Assembly: GCF_001854245.1 (NCBI RefSeq)
Contig: NZ_CP015381.1
Location: 2,949,001 to 3,013,000, forward strand
From: Desulfococcus multivorans
Lineage (GTDB): Bacteria > Desulfobacterota > Desulfobacteria > Desulfobacterales > Desulfococcaceae
Direction: 5' to 3'
DNA: 64,000 nucleotides
Shown: positions 1 to 8,764 of the stretch, piece after piece
Layout: every line of letters begins with the position of its first letter
Position numbering within the stretch: the first letter of the stretch is position 1
The notes under the pieces: model-generated
The model's input: only the letters and a program-made list of their open reading frames with translations
Told to the model about the DNA's origin: nothing
Databases searched by the model: none
Made by a program: the position numbers and the translations under genes

Positions 1-2962
1 TGGAGTTCCGGGCCTCGGCGCCCGCACCGGTGACCAGAATCAAGGGAAAGTAGCCGGCAATGGTGGAGCCGGTGGTCATGAGAACCGGCCGAAACCGGGT
101 CAGGGCCGCCTCGCGCACCGCCTCGCGCTTGTCCATCCCCCGCAGCTGAAGCTTGTTGGCGAACTCCACCACCAGAATGCCGTTTTTGGCGACCAGGCCC
201 ACCAGGGTCACCAGGCCCACCTGGGAATAGATGTTGAGGGTGGTGGTCCAGCCCTGAGTCCAGAAAGGCACGTTGGGGTCGGGCATCTTGAGGAACGTGA
301 AGATAAGCGCCCCGAACATCCCCAGGGGCACCGATCCGGCGAGAATGACGAAGGTGTCGCGGAAGCTGTTGAACTGGGCCGCCAGGGTGAGAAAAATGAG
401 AACGACCGCCAGGACGAAGGCCTGGATGAACTTGTTGCCCTCGGTCCTGAGCTGCCGGGATTCCCCGGTATAGTCGATGACATAGCCCTGGGGAAGGATG
501 GCGGCCGCCTCCGCCTCCAGGAATTTGAGGGCCTCGTCCAGCGGCCGGACGGGAACCCCGCTGATCTTGACGGCGTTGAGCTGCTGAAAACGGTTCAGTG
601 AGCGGGGCGTGGTGGTGTTCTTGATGGTGGCAATGGTGCTGAGGGGCACCAGCCGGCCGTCGGGTCCGGAAACATGGATGTCGAGAAGCTGCTCCGGATT
701 GAGGCGGTCGACACGGGTGACCTGAGGAATGACCTTGTAGCTGCGGCCGGCGATATTGAAGCGGTTGACGTAGTTTCCACTGAGCATGGCCGCCAGGTCC
801 GAACCCACCTGCTGAAGATCGAGGCCGAGGTCCGCCGTCTTGTCCCGGTCGATGACGATCTCGGATTGCGGCTGGTCGATCTTGACGTCGATGATGGGCG
901 GAAAGGCGAACATCCCGCTCTGCATCGCCTTGTACTGGATCTGGTTGGCAAGCTCGAGGATCTGCTCCGTTTCCGCCGTTGCGGTCAGCAGAAACTCAAC
1001 TGGAAAGTCACCGCCGCCCGGCAGGGCCGCGGGTGTAACGGGAAATATACGGATGCCCGGAATGGCCGAGAGCTTTTCCTGGACCTCCGGCATCACCTGG
1101 AACACGGTCCGGTCCCGCTCCTCCCAGGGCTTGAGCACCATCCCCGCGAAGCCGGAATTCGGCTGGGTGATCTGAAAGGTGAAATTGGTTTCGGGGATGC
1201 TGAAGAAGACATCGTTTACCGCCGCCGCATACTGGCTGTTCTGGTCCAGGGTCGAGTTGGCGGACGCGTCCAGAATGCCGAAGATGACCCCCTGGTCCTC
1301 GGTGGGGGCCAGCTCCGCCGGCGACATGATGAACATGGGTACGGTCAGGAGGCTCACGATCAGCCAGACCGTATAGACCGCCGGACGGGTATCCAAGGTC
1401 ACATCGAGAAGTTTACCGTAGATCCCTCTGAACCGGTCGAAACCCCTGGATATCCTGTCGGCGAGCCCGCGCTCCTTCATCCCCGGCTTGAGCAGTTTGG
1501 ACGCCATCATGGGCGAGAGCGTGAGGGCGATGACCGTGGAAATGATCACGGCGCCGGTGAGGGTGAAGGCGAACTCCCTGAAGAGGGAGCCGGTGAGCCC
1601 CCCTTGAAGCCCGATGGGTGCGTAAACCGCCACCAGAATGATGGTTGTGGCGATGACGGGGCTGATCAGCTCCCGGGCCCCCGCCAGCGCGGCATCCATG
1701 GGGGATTCGCCCTCGCTCAGGTGCCGCTCGATGTTCTCCACCATGACAATGGAATCGTCCACCACCAGCCCGACGGAGAGAACGATCGCCAGAAGCGTCA
1801 GCAGATTGATGGTGAATCCGAAGACCTGCATCAGGAAGATTGCGCCGATGAGGGACATGGGGATGGTCACCACGGGGATCAGCACCGACCGGAGCGAACC
1901 CAGAAAAAGAAAAATAATGACCACGACGATGATGAGCGTTTCCGCCAGGGTTTTGACCACCTCCCGGATGGCGTTGGTGATGTAATCCGTGGCGTCGTAG
2001 GCCACCCGAGCCGCCATGCCGGTGGGCAGCTGCCGATCGATGTCGGCCATCTCCCGGGTCACCCGCTGGATGACGTCGATGGAATTGGCGTTGGGCAGGG
2101 GCCAGATGCCCATGAAGACGGCGGTCTGTCCTGAAAAACGCACCTCGGCGTCATAGTCTTCCGCCCCCAGTTCCACCTCGCCCACGTCCTCGAGGCGCAC
2201 GATGGCGCCGTCCTGCTCCCGAATGACCAGACGTTTGAACTCCTCCACCGTACTCATATCGGTATTCGACACCAGGTTGACCTGGACCAGGGAGCCCTTG
2301 GTCTCGCCGACCGCCGACAGGAAATTGTTGGCGGCCAATGCCTCACGAACCTGCCCCGGGCTGATGTTGAGGGCAGCCATGCGTTCCGGCTTGAGCCATA
2401 CGCGCATGGCAAAGGTTCGGGCGCCCAGGATATCGGCCCGCTGCACCCCTTCAACAGCTGAAAGTCTGGGTTGAACGACGCGAACGAGATAATCGGTGAT
2501 CTCGTTCTGCTCTAAAATGTCGGAGGTGAAGCTGAGGTAGGCGGAGGCGAACTGGCTGTCGGCGGATTCGACGTTGATGATGGGAACCTCGGCCTCGGGC
2601 GGGAGATCGCCCCGGACCTGGTCGACCTTGGCGCTGATCTCCGACAGGGCCTTGACCGGATCGTAGTTGAGCTTGAGACGGACAGTGATGGTCGAAAGCC
2701 CTTGAGCGCTTTTGGATTCGATGTATTCGATTCCGTCGGCGGCGGCAACGGCGCGTTCTATCGGTGTGGTGATGAATCCGCGCACCAGGTCGGCGTCGGC
2801 CCCCACATAAACGGTCATAATGGTGACCGCCGCATTTTCACTGCGGGGGTATTGCCGGACATTGACCGTCCGGAGCGCCTGCAACCCGGCGATGATGATG
2901 AGGAAGCTGACCACCAGCGACAGGACCGGACGGTGGATGAAAATGTCGGTGAATGCTCTCAT
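1..2962 (-). CDS. RND multidrug efflux permease, HAE1 type (3' end outside window)
   Basis: Inner-membrane proton-driven pump of the AcrB/MexB (HAE1) class. About 987 codons are visible; family members are usually 1030-1060 residues, so only the C-terminal tail is missing past base 1. The start (complement of 2960-2962) opens with MRAFTDIFIHRPVLS, the typical first transmembrane entry. The paired aspartates needed for proton relay are seen in the motif GLVVDDSIVMVENI near residue 400. A second membrane block occurs near the end (FILAVVLIFLTLAAQFNS-like, then VGLVTLVGLVAKNGILVVEF). The adaptor gene lies directly upstream, 63 bp away on the same strand, so the two form an operon. No outer-membrane partner is encoded beside them; it may lie past the window edge or be shared with another pump. 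Substrate cannot be told from sequence. Confidence 0.93.
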   Translation of the reverse strand, partial: MRAFTDIFIHRPVLSLVVSFLIIIAGLQALRTVNVRQYPRSENAAVTIMTVYVGADADLVRGFITTPIERAVAAADGIEYIESKSAQGLSTITVRLKLNYDPVKALSEISAKVDQVRGDLPPEAEVPIINVESADSQFASAYLSFTSDILEQNEITDYLVRVVQPRLSAVEGVQRADILGARTFAMRVWLKPERMAALNISPGQVREALAANNFLSAVGETKGSLVQVNLVSNTDMSTVEEFKRLVIREQDGAIVRLEDVGEVELGAEDYDAEVRFSGQTAVFMGIWPLPNANSIDVIQRVTREMADIDRQLPTGMAARVAYDATDYITNAIREVVKTLAETLIIVVVIIFLFLGSLRSVLIPVVTIPMSLIGAIFLMQVFGFTINLLTLLAIVLSVGLVVDDSIVMVENIERHLSEGESPMDAALAGARELISPVIATTIILVAVYAPIGLQGGLTGSLFREFAFTLTGAVIISTVIALTLSPMMASKLLKPGMKERGLADRISRGFDRFRGIYGKLLDVTLDTRPAVYTVWLIVSLLTVPMFIMSPAELAPTEDQGVIFGILDASANSTLDQNSQYAAAVNDVFFSIPETNFTFQITQPNSGFAGMVLKPWEERDRTVFQVMPEVQEKLSAIPGIRIFPVTPAALPGGGDFPVEFLLTATAETEQILELANQIQYKAMQSGMFAFPPIIDVKIDQPQSEIVIDRDKTADLGLDLQQVGSDLAAMLSGNYVNRFNIAGRSYKVIPQVTRVDRLNPEQLLDIHVSGPDGRLVPLSTIATIKNTTTPRSLNRFQQLNAVKISGVPVRPLDEALKFLEAEAAAILPQGYVIDYTGESRQLRTEGNKFIQAFVLAVVLIFLTLAAQFNSFRDTFVILAGSVPLGMFGALIFTFLKMPDPNVPFWTQGWTTTLNIYSQVGLVTLVGLVAKNGILVVEFANKLQLRGMDKREAVREAALTRFRPVLMTTGSTIAGYFPLILVTGAGAEARNS

Positions 2963-3025
2963 GATATGACGCTCTCAAGCTGGAATTGAAGTCTTTCGCA
3001 CCCGACTCCCATCAGGTGGGACGCC

Positions 3026-4156
3026 TCATCTGTTTTCCGGGGTCGGGGATTGTTCGAACACCGGGGAGAGGGTGTTGTCGATGACCACGGTCTGACCGTT
3101 CCGCAACTTGAAAACCCCGGTGCTCACCACCAGCTCCCCCTCCCGGAGCCCCGAGGAAACAGCGGTAAAATCGCCCTTTTTATCCCCCAGCCGAACGAAC
3201 TGTTGGCGAAGGGTCATATGGGTCTTGTCGTCGGCATCACCTTCCGCCGTTTCCACCACGAACACGGAATCCCCGTAGGGGGCGTACAACACCGCCGTCT
3301 CGGGGATGACGACCACCGGCTTCGGCTCCGGCATCACCACATCCACGTTGACGAACATCCCTGGCCGAAGACGCTCCTCCGGATTGGTTATTGTGGCCTG
3401 AATGCGGACGTTCCGGGTCGCCGATTCCACCTCCGGGTTGATGGCGGTAATCGTCCCGTCAAGGATCAGACCGGGCAGAGCATTGCTGGTAACCCGGACC
3501 GTCATCCCGGGCTTGACCCTGGCGATCTCCTGCTGGGGCAGCAAAAAATTGACGAAAACAGGATCGAGGGCCTGAAGGGAAACAACGGGGTCGCCCTCCC
3601 TCAGTAATTCTCCCATGTTGACCAATCGGATGCCGAGACGACCCGCAAAAGGTGCCCGGATGGTCTTCTTTTCGATGAGGACGCGGATGCCGTCCACCTC
3701 CGCGGCGGCCGATTTGTACTGGGCGTCGGCATTATCGTAATCGGATTCCGAAATGGCCTTCCGGGCCAGAAGCCCCCGGGCGCGTTGGAAGTTGATCCGG
3801 GCCAGGTTCAAAGCGGCCTCGGCCGCCCGCAGCCGGGCCTCTTCGGATGCGGTGTCCTGCTTGATCAGGAGATCCCCGGCCTTGACCTTCCCTCCCGGCT
3901 CAAAAGCGATATTGACGACCTTACCGCTCAACTCCGTGGTTACCGTGACGCCCTGGACGGCATCCAACGACCCTACGGAAGGGATGAGGGTTTCCCACTG
4001 TTCCCGGGTCGCCTCGAAAGCGTTTACCCTCTCGGGCGGCGGTGCGAAATCCTTTCCCTGGGCCACCATCCGGCCGATCTGCAGCGCCTTGATGCCGGCG
4101 ATGCCCGCCACCAGGACGATCAATCCCACAATGGTCAACACGATTCGTTTTTTCAT
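3026..4156 (-). CDS. RND efflux periplasmic adaptor (membrane fusion protein)
   Basis: Periplasmic linker joining the RND pump at 1-2962 to an outer-membrane channel. The protein begins MKKRIVLTIVGLIVLVAG, an N-terminal signal anchor, followed by a barrel-sandwich half (VVNIAFEPGGKVKAGDLL), an alpha-helical hairpin (about residues 95-165, rich in Ala/Leu/Arg), the second half-motif (TIRAPFAGRLGIRLVNMGE) and the beta-barrel domain (MTVRVTSNALPG). Length of 376 residues is normal for the family. An in-frame alternative start lies 14 codons upstream at 4198, but the extra residues (TDRRAHPEQ...) are charged and would precede the signal, so 4156 is preferred. It is the first gene of the two-gene pump operon. 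Confidence 0.92.
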   Translation of the reverse strand: MKKRIVLTIVGLIVLVAGIAGIKALQIGRMVAQGKDFAPPPERVNAFEATREQWETLIPSVGSLDAVQGVTVTTELSGKVVNIAFEPGGKVKAGDLLIKQDTASEEARLRAAEAALNLARINFQRARGLLARKAISESDYDNADAQYKSAAAEVDGIRVLIEKKTIRAPFAGRLGIRLVNMGELLREGDPVVSLQALDPVFVNFLLPQQEIARVKPGMTVRVTSNALPGLILDGTITAINPEVESATRNVRIQATITNPEERLRPGMFVNVDVVMPEPKPVVVIPETAVLYAPYGDSVFVVETAEGDADDKTHMTLRQQFVRLGDKKGDFTAVSSGLREGELVVSTGVFKLRNGQTVVIDNTLSPVFEQSPTPENR

Positions 4157-4268
4157 TTCCAAATTTCTCTGTTCTGGATGCGCTCTCCGGTCCGTCAAAG
4201 CAAAACAGCGCCGATATCCCCGAGACCGTCAAGGCCGTTTTGTGTTTTCTTTGCGGCATGGACAGCTC

Positions 4269-4481
4269 GGTGCCGGGAGGATACGGCCTGCGCCCCGCGC
4301 GATTTCGTTCAAGTGCCGCTAAAGCTTGCTCCGGGCGGCCCGGAAACTCGCTTGCGCTCAAACAGTCCGGGCCGCTGATCCGCCGCGGCGCTTAAGCGGC
4401 ACTAAAACTCACCGCTGAAGGGGCCCGGGCCGTATCCTCCCGGCACCTCTTTCCGGCCATCGTCATGAAAGTCGAAAATTG
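4269..4481 (+). repeat. Dispersed palindromic intergenic element, copy A
   Basis: First of three large copies of an intergenic element (the others are at 39559-39795 and 52875-53109). The core is bounded by inverted arms TGCCGGGAGGATACGGCC and its complement, and contains an inner inverted pair (AAGTGCCGCT ... AGCGGCACT) plus G+C-rich arms around CCGGGCGGCCCGG. The outer right arm reads ATGAAAGTCGAAAATTG; the matching outer left arm seen in the other copies is missing here, so this copy is left-truncated. The core has the same orientation as the 52875 copy and the opposite orientation to the 39559 copy. No reading frame of note. Confidence 0.85.
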
Positions 4482-4672
4482 AATTTGTATCATATTCACC
4501 TGCACTGTCGATGTCAATCAATCCTGTTTCACATCGAAGAGATCAACACCCGGATCCGTTCATGAATCACCGCAACGATAAGGGAAATGTTCCGCGGCCC
4601 GCCGCCCTGACCTCACGGATCCGCGCCCCCATAATTTTCTTGAGAAAAATAATGGCATGTGTTTCTATAACG

Positions 4673-4734
4673 CAACTTTCGACTTTCATGACGATGACCG
4701 GATAGCAGTGCCGGGAGGATACGGCCCGCGCCCA
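4673..4734 (+). repeat. Half copy of the dispersed palindromic element
   Basis: Carries only the left outer and inner arms (CAACTTTCGACTTTCATGA, then CCGGATAG and TGCCGGGAGGATACGGCC), after which the similarity stops. It lies about 140 bp before the stress protein gene. It resembles a remnant left by deletion, or a solo terminal unit. Confidence 0.75.
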
Positions 4735-4873
4735 TTCCCATGGACGATCATCCGCCGTTTTCAAGGCGATACGCGATGGCGCCCCCGATGTTCGACGACT
4801 GAACCTTCATGCATCGGGAAAGCTTCCCGCCGCATCGCTCCGGAAGAGAAACCCCTGACATAGGAGAAATGAT

Positions 4874-5386
4874 ATGATTCTGCCCAAAATCGAAATCAAA
4901 AAAATACTGTACGCCACTGACCTTTCCGATAGTGCGCGCCATGCATTCGCTTACGCGGTGAGCCTTGCCAATCTCTACGGCGCCGGCATCACCATCCTGC
5001 ATGTCCTGTCCGAAATCCCGGGGTTCGAGACCAAGATCATGGGTCACATCGGGGCCGAGCAGTGGAGACAGCTCCAGGAGCGCCGGGAGGCTGAAGCCCG
5101 GGCGACATTGATCGGCAAAAAACGGGAGGACATCGAGGTTCATGAGGTCCTGGAAGCTTTTTCCAGGTTTGAAAACCAGGACGTGGTGGTCGATGAGATT
5201 CTTGTCCGGAAAGGAGATCCGGCGGAAGAAATCCTGAAACAGGCCGAAAAACGAAACTGCGATCTCATCGTAATGGGCCGCCATGGGCACGGCATTATCG
5301 AAGAGGCCGTCACCGGCAGCACTGCCCGAAAGGTGGTGCGCCGATCGAAAAAACCGGTGCTCGTAATACATTTGCCCGAAGAATAG
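4874..5386 (+). CDS. Universal stress protein, single UspA domain
   Basis: Cytoplasmic nucleotide-binding stress protein of 170 residues, slightly longer than classical UspA (about 145). It begins with the usual first strand (KIEIKKILYATDLSDSA) and ends with the ATP-binding signature GRHGHGIIEEAVTGSTARKV, matching G-2x-G-9x-G-S/T, followed by the last strand KKPVLVIHL. A Shine-Dalgarno sequence (AGGAG) sits 7 bases before the ATG. It stands alone as a transcription unit and runs convergently into the 3' end of the eCIS operon. A tandem-domain relative lies at 51405-52373. Confidence 0.93.
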   Translation: MILPKIEIKKILYATDLSDSARHAFAYAVSLANLYGAGITILHVLSEIPGFETKIMGHIGAEQWRQLQERREAEARATLIGKKREDIEVHEVLEAFSRFENQDVVVDEILVRKGDPAEEILKQAEKRNCDLIVMGRHGHGIIEEAVTGSTARKVVRRSKKPVLVIHLPEE

Positions 5387-5473
5387 CGCGGTTGCCGCCG
5401 GCAGCCTGCACCGCCAAAGCGAAGTCCGGAATAGTGCGGTTCCCGGGCAAATTGTTCAGGAGGGCTTCGTGCA

Positions 5474-5830
5474 TTATCCGGTTGCCGCCGGGTTCGCCGG
5501 GGCAACCACTTGCAGTTGATTGCCGTAAGAACCGGTCTCGCTGTCGCCGTCCAGCAGCACGGAGGATTGCGACCCGTTCACTGCCGTGTCGCCGGCGCTC
5601 AAGGTCACATCCTCGGTGCCGCTGACCGGATTTCCCGGCGGCGTGGGGCCGACACCGGTAAAAGTGAAGGTGCAGCGTGCCTCGTAAATTACGCCGACAC
5701 CATTGACGGTGACCGTTGAGTACCCTGTACAGGTTACCGGACCCGGCACCCATGCGCCGGAAACCGCAGGCGGATATGGGGTTGTGCCCGGAATGGCGAT
5801 GACGTCGCCTTCGACGGCAATGTTCGGCAT
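5474..5830 (-). CDS. PAAR-like spike-tip protein of the eCIS
   Basis: Small beta-rich protein (118 residues) starting MPNIAVEGDVIAIPGTTPYPP, which resembles the start of PAAR-like tip proteins that sharpen the spike of contractile injection systems (Afp10 position). Glycine and proline turns dominate and no signal peptide or membrane segment is present. It is the last gene of the eCIS operon, 12 bp after the DUF6519 gene, with a GAGAGG ribosome site. The assignment rests on the N-terminal resemblance and on position; the C-terminal 60 residues are unusual, so an extended tip or an attached small domain is possible. Confidence 0.65.
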   Translation of the reverse strand: MPNIAVEGDVIAIPGTTPYPPAVSGAWVPGPVTCTGYSTVTVNGVGVIYEARCTFTFTGVGPTPPGNPVSGTEDVTLSAGDTAVNGSQSSVLLDGDSETGSYGNQLQVVAPANPAATG

Positions 5831-5842
5831 CCCGACCCTCTC

Positions 5843-8740
5843 TTATACGCGTTTAAAAAACGGATTGCGGATGATGCCGTCGGGTTCGCCCAGCTCCGGT
5901 TGCCGACGGATGGTGTCGAGAACGTTGCTGTCGCAGATGACGATGCTGATCGGTGGTTTGTCTTCATCGATGTTCCCGGCGCGCAACACGTCGGGAATGC
6001 CCTCACCAGCCGCCGTGTCCAGGGAAAATGAGAGACCGAATCCGTCGAACGTCGTTTGCCATTCTTTAATGATGACGGCAGCCAGCCGCTCGTATTCGTC
6101 CTGCACCAGAACATTGACCCCAAAGTCACCGTCTCTGTCGAAGCCGCTTTCGAGGAGCTCGGAACGCGCCCGATCGCGGTCGAGCAAGGTTTCTGAAACC
6201 GTATATCCACTGATCCCGGCGTCCTGGATCGCCTGCCGATGACCATAGGCGATATCGAATGCCGTCAGGCGGCTATTGACGGCCGGCAGATTTTCAATTG
6301 TAATTGTTGTATTCTCTTTGGAGGTTATCTTGAAACCCATGAAACTTCCGGGATGCAGCACACCGACGACATCGATGCCATCCGGTATTTCGATCGCTTC
6401 GAACTCGATGTTGAACCACATTTCAAAGGTGCTGCCTTTCACGCCGTTGCCACTGGGCAGCATCAGGTTATGGGGTTCGTCAGGCGAATTGACGACATTG
6501 CCGTCCATATGGATTTTGGGATTACCTTCTACATGGATTTTACTGCCTTTCAGGAACAAACGCGCCGGAAACACGCCTCCGGTGCCGACAACGCGGCCGA
6601 TGTCCTGCGTCAGGAATCGTTCTGCCCGAGCTGAGGGTTTCCACAGAATTTTAGTTCCCGATACCTCCAGATCCCCTTCCAGGATATAAGACATCATTAC
6701 CCCGGAAAGCGTGTCCGACGGCAATTCAAGGGTCACGAAAACAGATGCCTGCTTTATGGTGGCCGGTTCGGGCACGTCATCGCACACGATGAGCAATCCA
6801 TCGATGAACCGCTTCAGCGGTACTGTCTGGTCATGTACGGCTTCATTATCATCCAACAGCCAGAAAATCCCCTCCACGTGAAAAGCGGGCGTGCAGAGGG
6901 CATCGAGTGCTTCGGCAACGGTGGATGCATCTTTCAGACGGGTGCAATCTCCGGGCGGCGTATAGGTGACGCCGTCGGCCTCGATGGCGCAGAGGGCATC
7001 CAGTGCGCCGGCGACGGTGTTCACGCTTTTGCCGATATTGATACACGTTTCGGGGGGAAGATAGCTGACCGCTTCGGCAATGCTCAGATTGGCATTGAAA
7101 TTCACCTGCTGGTGACGGCGGGCATCGGCCGGGGCATCGATGAACGCCGTCACGCGTTGATGATATCGGGTGCGGTTGTTCCCGAGCTGCCATTGACACG
7201 CTGCCAGGCCTTCACCATCGGTATAAACGACGATGCGGTCGCCGCCCGTCGGGTTTGTATCGGTGAAGATCTTGCCGCCCAGCCCCTCGGTCTTCACTTC
7301 AAAGATGACGGGAACGTTCGCCGCGGGATGCTCGCCGCGATCGGCACGCACCATAAGCGGGCCCGGAAGCGTATCACCGGGCCTGCCCTCCTGGCCGTCA
7401 CCGCCGACATAATGCAATTGGAGCATTTCGGTCAGCGCAGGGAAGAGCGGCCGGCAATCTTCAATGGTCGTTGGGGCGCCTTCACCCGGATTCCAGTGGA
7501 TCAATGCCAGTTTGCAGCAATGCCGTTCAGGCCCCTGGGGCGGCGCATCGGTCAATTCCTCGACGCGGCCTTGAATGGCGCGTGCGGTAAATGTCCAGTA
7601 ATCGCCTGTACGGAAGGTGTCATCCGGATTCTCCACGCGGATGTCGATGCCGATGCCGTCCTCAAGTATGATTTCGGTCGTGTGGGTTGCGGGGTCAAAA
7701 TGATCGTTGAGCACAATCGCCGCCGTGTCCCATAACCGCACTTTGACATTATCGTTTTCAGGATCGTAGCCGTTGAGGACGGCCGTGATACCGGCGACAT
7801 TCTTGAGAGTGACCTGCCGCTGGGCATCATTGACGGCGCCCGCATCGGCAGAGATCTGCAGCATCGCACCGGGGCGTCCCGCCAGTTCGTCCGCTTCGCT
7901 CACCAATTCGATCCAGCTGTTGGCGGAAAGCGTGACGATTTGATCCCATCCCAGACGCGCCAATGTCAATACCCGGTTGCTCGCGTTGATCTCGACGACC
8001 TTGAACGCAACAGCGCCGTTATACCGAGACCATTTGACGCTCGCGCCGCCCGCAACCGTACCGCCCTGATGCACTTCAACACGATAGAGACGATTTTCCA
8101 GGCCGCGGAAATCGGTGTCCAGAGGCGTTACGCACGGATTCTCATCAACGGTTGCAGCGTTGTCCTTGATGATGGTCAACAGGCCCGCGCCAACCCCTGC
8201 CTCCGTCATCAGGATATCGGCGTCTTCCCCGCAGCGGTTGAGGCTTACGTCTTCCGCGACACGCGCCTGCCAGATATTCTGAACACGGGTTGTGGTATCG
8301 GGTCCGCCGAGGGCGATCTCGCGGATGGTGTCATCTTCGAGATACGTTATATGCCGTTCGCGTACACACAGATACACCAGATCCACCCGGCTGTTTTCGC
8401 CTGGATCGCTGATGGCCGGCGGGTCGGGTAGAAACGGTTGTGTCCCGTACTTTTCCGGGGCTTCGAGGTTGATGCGGCGCCCGGCGACGTAAATCGTTCC
8501 GGCGCCGAAAGTCAAATCATGGGATGGACCCGATCCGTCGATGCCGACGAGAAAACCGGCATCACCATAGGGTACGCCGCATTGCCCGATGACATCCATG
8601 GAGCGTTTGCAGTCGAGGTCGGCCTGGATACTGACCTGTTCGTTCCAGTCCGCATCCAGCGTCACACGCCCCTGCTGCAACAGAACGCGTGTATAGCCTT
8701 TGTTTAGGTTGAAACGGAAGCGCGAGTAATCGGCTTTCAT
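5843..8740 (-). CDS. DUF6519 domain protein of the eCIS
   Basis: Large 965-residue protein starting MKADYSRFRFNLNKGYTRV with the signature LLQQGRVTLDADWNEQ typical of the DUF6519 family, which is known from eCIS and related phage-tail-like loci. The N-terminal half alternates short beta strands, and the C-terminal half (about residues 440-965) is an Ig-like/beta-rich region with no recognisable catalytic motif. GGAGG precedes the ATG by 5 bases. It lies between the tail-I-like protein and the PAAR-like tip, at the spike/baseplate end of the operon. Its role is not established; its size and position make it a candidate peripheral baseplate or target-binding component, since no fibre gene is evident in the operon. 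Confidence 0.75.
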   Translation of the reverse strand: MKADYSRFRFNLNKGYTRVLLQQGRVTLDADWNEQVSIQADLDCKRSMDVIGQCGVPYGDAGFLVGIDGSGPSHDLTFGAGTIYVAGRRINLEAPEKYGTQPFLPDPPAISDPGENSRVDLVYLCVRERHITYLEDDTIREIALGGPDTTTRVQNIWQARVAEDVSLNRCGEDADILMTEAGVGAGLLTIIKDNAATVDENPCVTPLDTDFRGLENRLYRVEVHQGGTVAGGASVKWSRYNGAVAFKVVEINASNRVLTLARLGWDQIVTLSANSWIELVSEADELAGRPGAMLQISADAGAVNDAQRQVTLKNVAGITAVLNGYDPENDNVKVRLWDTAAIVLNDHFDPATHTTEIILEDGIGIDIRVENPDDTFRTGDYWTFTARAIQGRVEELTDAPPQGPERHCCKLALIHWNPGEGAPTTIEDCRPLFPALTEMLQLHYVGGDGQEGRPGDTLPGPLMVRADRGEHPAANVPVIFEVKTEGLGGKIFTDTNPTGGDRIVVYTDGEGLAACQWQLGNNRTRYHQRVTAFIDAPADARRHQQVNFNANLSIAEAVSYLPPETCINIGKSVNTVAGALDALCAIEADGVTYTPPGDCTRLKDASTVAEALDALCTPAFHVEGIFWLLDDNEAVHDQTVPLKRFIDGLLIVCDDVPEPATIKQASVFVTLELPSDTLSGVMMSYILEGDLEVSGTKILWKPSARAERFLTQDIGRVVGTGGVFPARLFLKGSKIHVEGNPKIHMDGNVVNSPDEPHNLMLPSGNGVKGSTFEMWFNIEFEAIEIPDGIDVVGVLHPGSFMGFKITSKENTTITIENLPAVNSRLTAFDIAYGHRQAIQDAGISGYTVSETLLDRDRARSELLESGFDRDGDFGVNVLVQDEYERLAAVIIKEWQTTFDGFGLSFSLDTAAGEGIPDVLRAGNIDEDKPPISIVICDSNVLDTIRRQPELGEPDGIIRNPFFKRV

Positions 8741-8764
8741 GATATCCTCCTGATGTCAAAAGCT

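Larger units (their letters stand above)
4157..4873. other. Repeat-rich intergenic region between divergent genes
   Basis: This 717 bp gap separates the leftward efflux operon from the rightward stress protein and must hold both promoters. It contains a near-full copy of the dispersed palindromic element (4269-4481) and a half copy (4673-4734). Between them is an imperfect A/T-rich hairpin at about 4629-4655 (arms around CCATAATTTTCT and AGAAAAATAATGG). No convincing coding sequence is seen. Confidence 0.6.

Noticed and set aside
674-2134. Long plus-strand open frame (486 codons) over the RND permease
   Set aside because: It is antisense to a clear AcrB-like protein and its His/Gly/Asp-rich sequence is typical of a shadow frame in GC-rich DNA.
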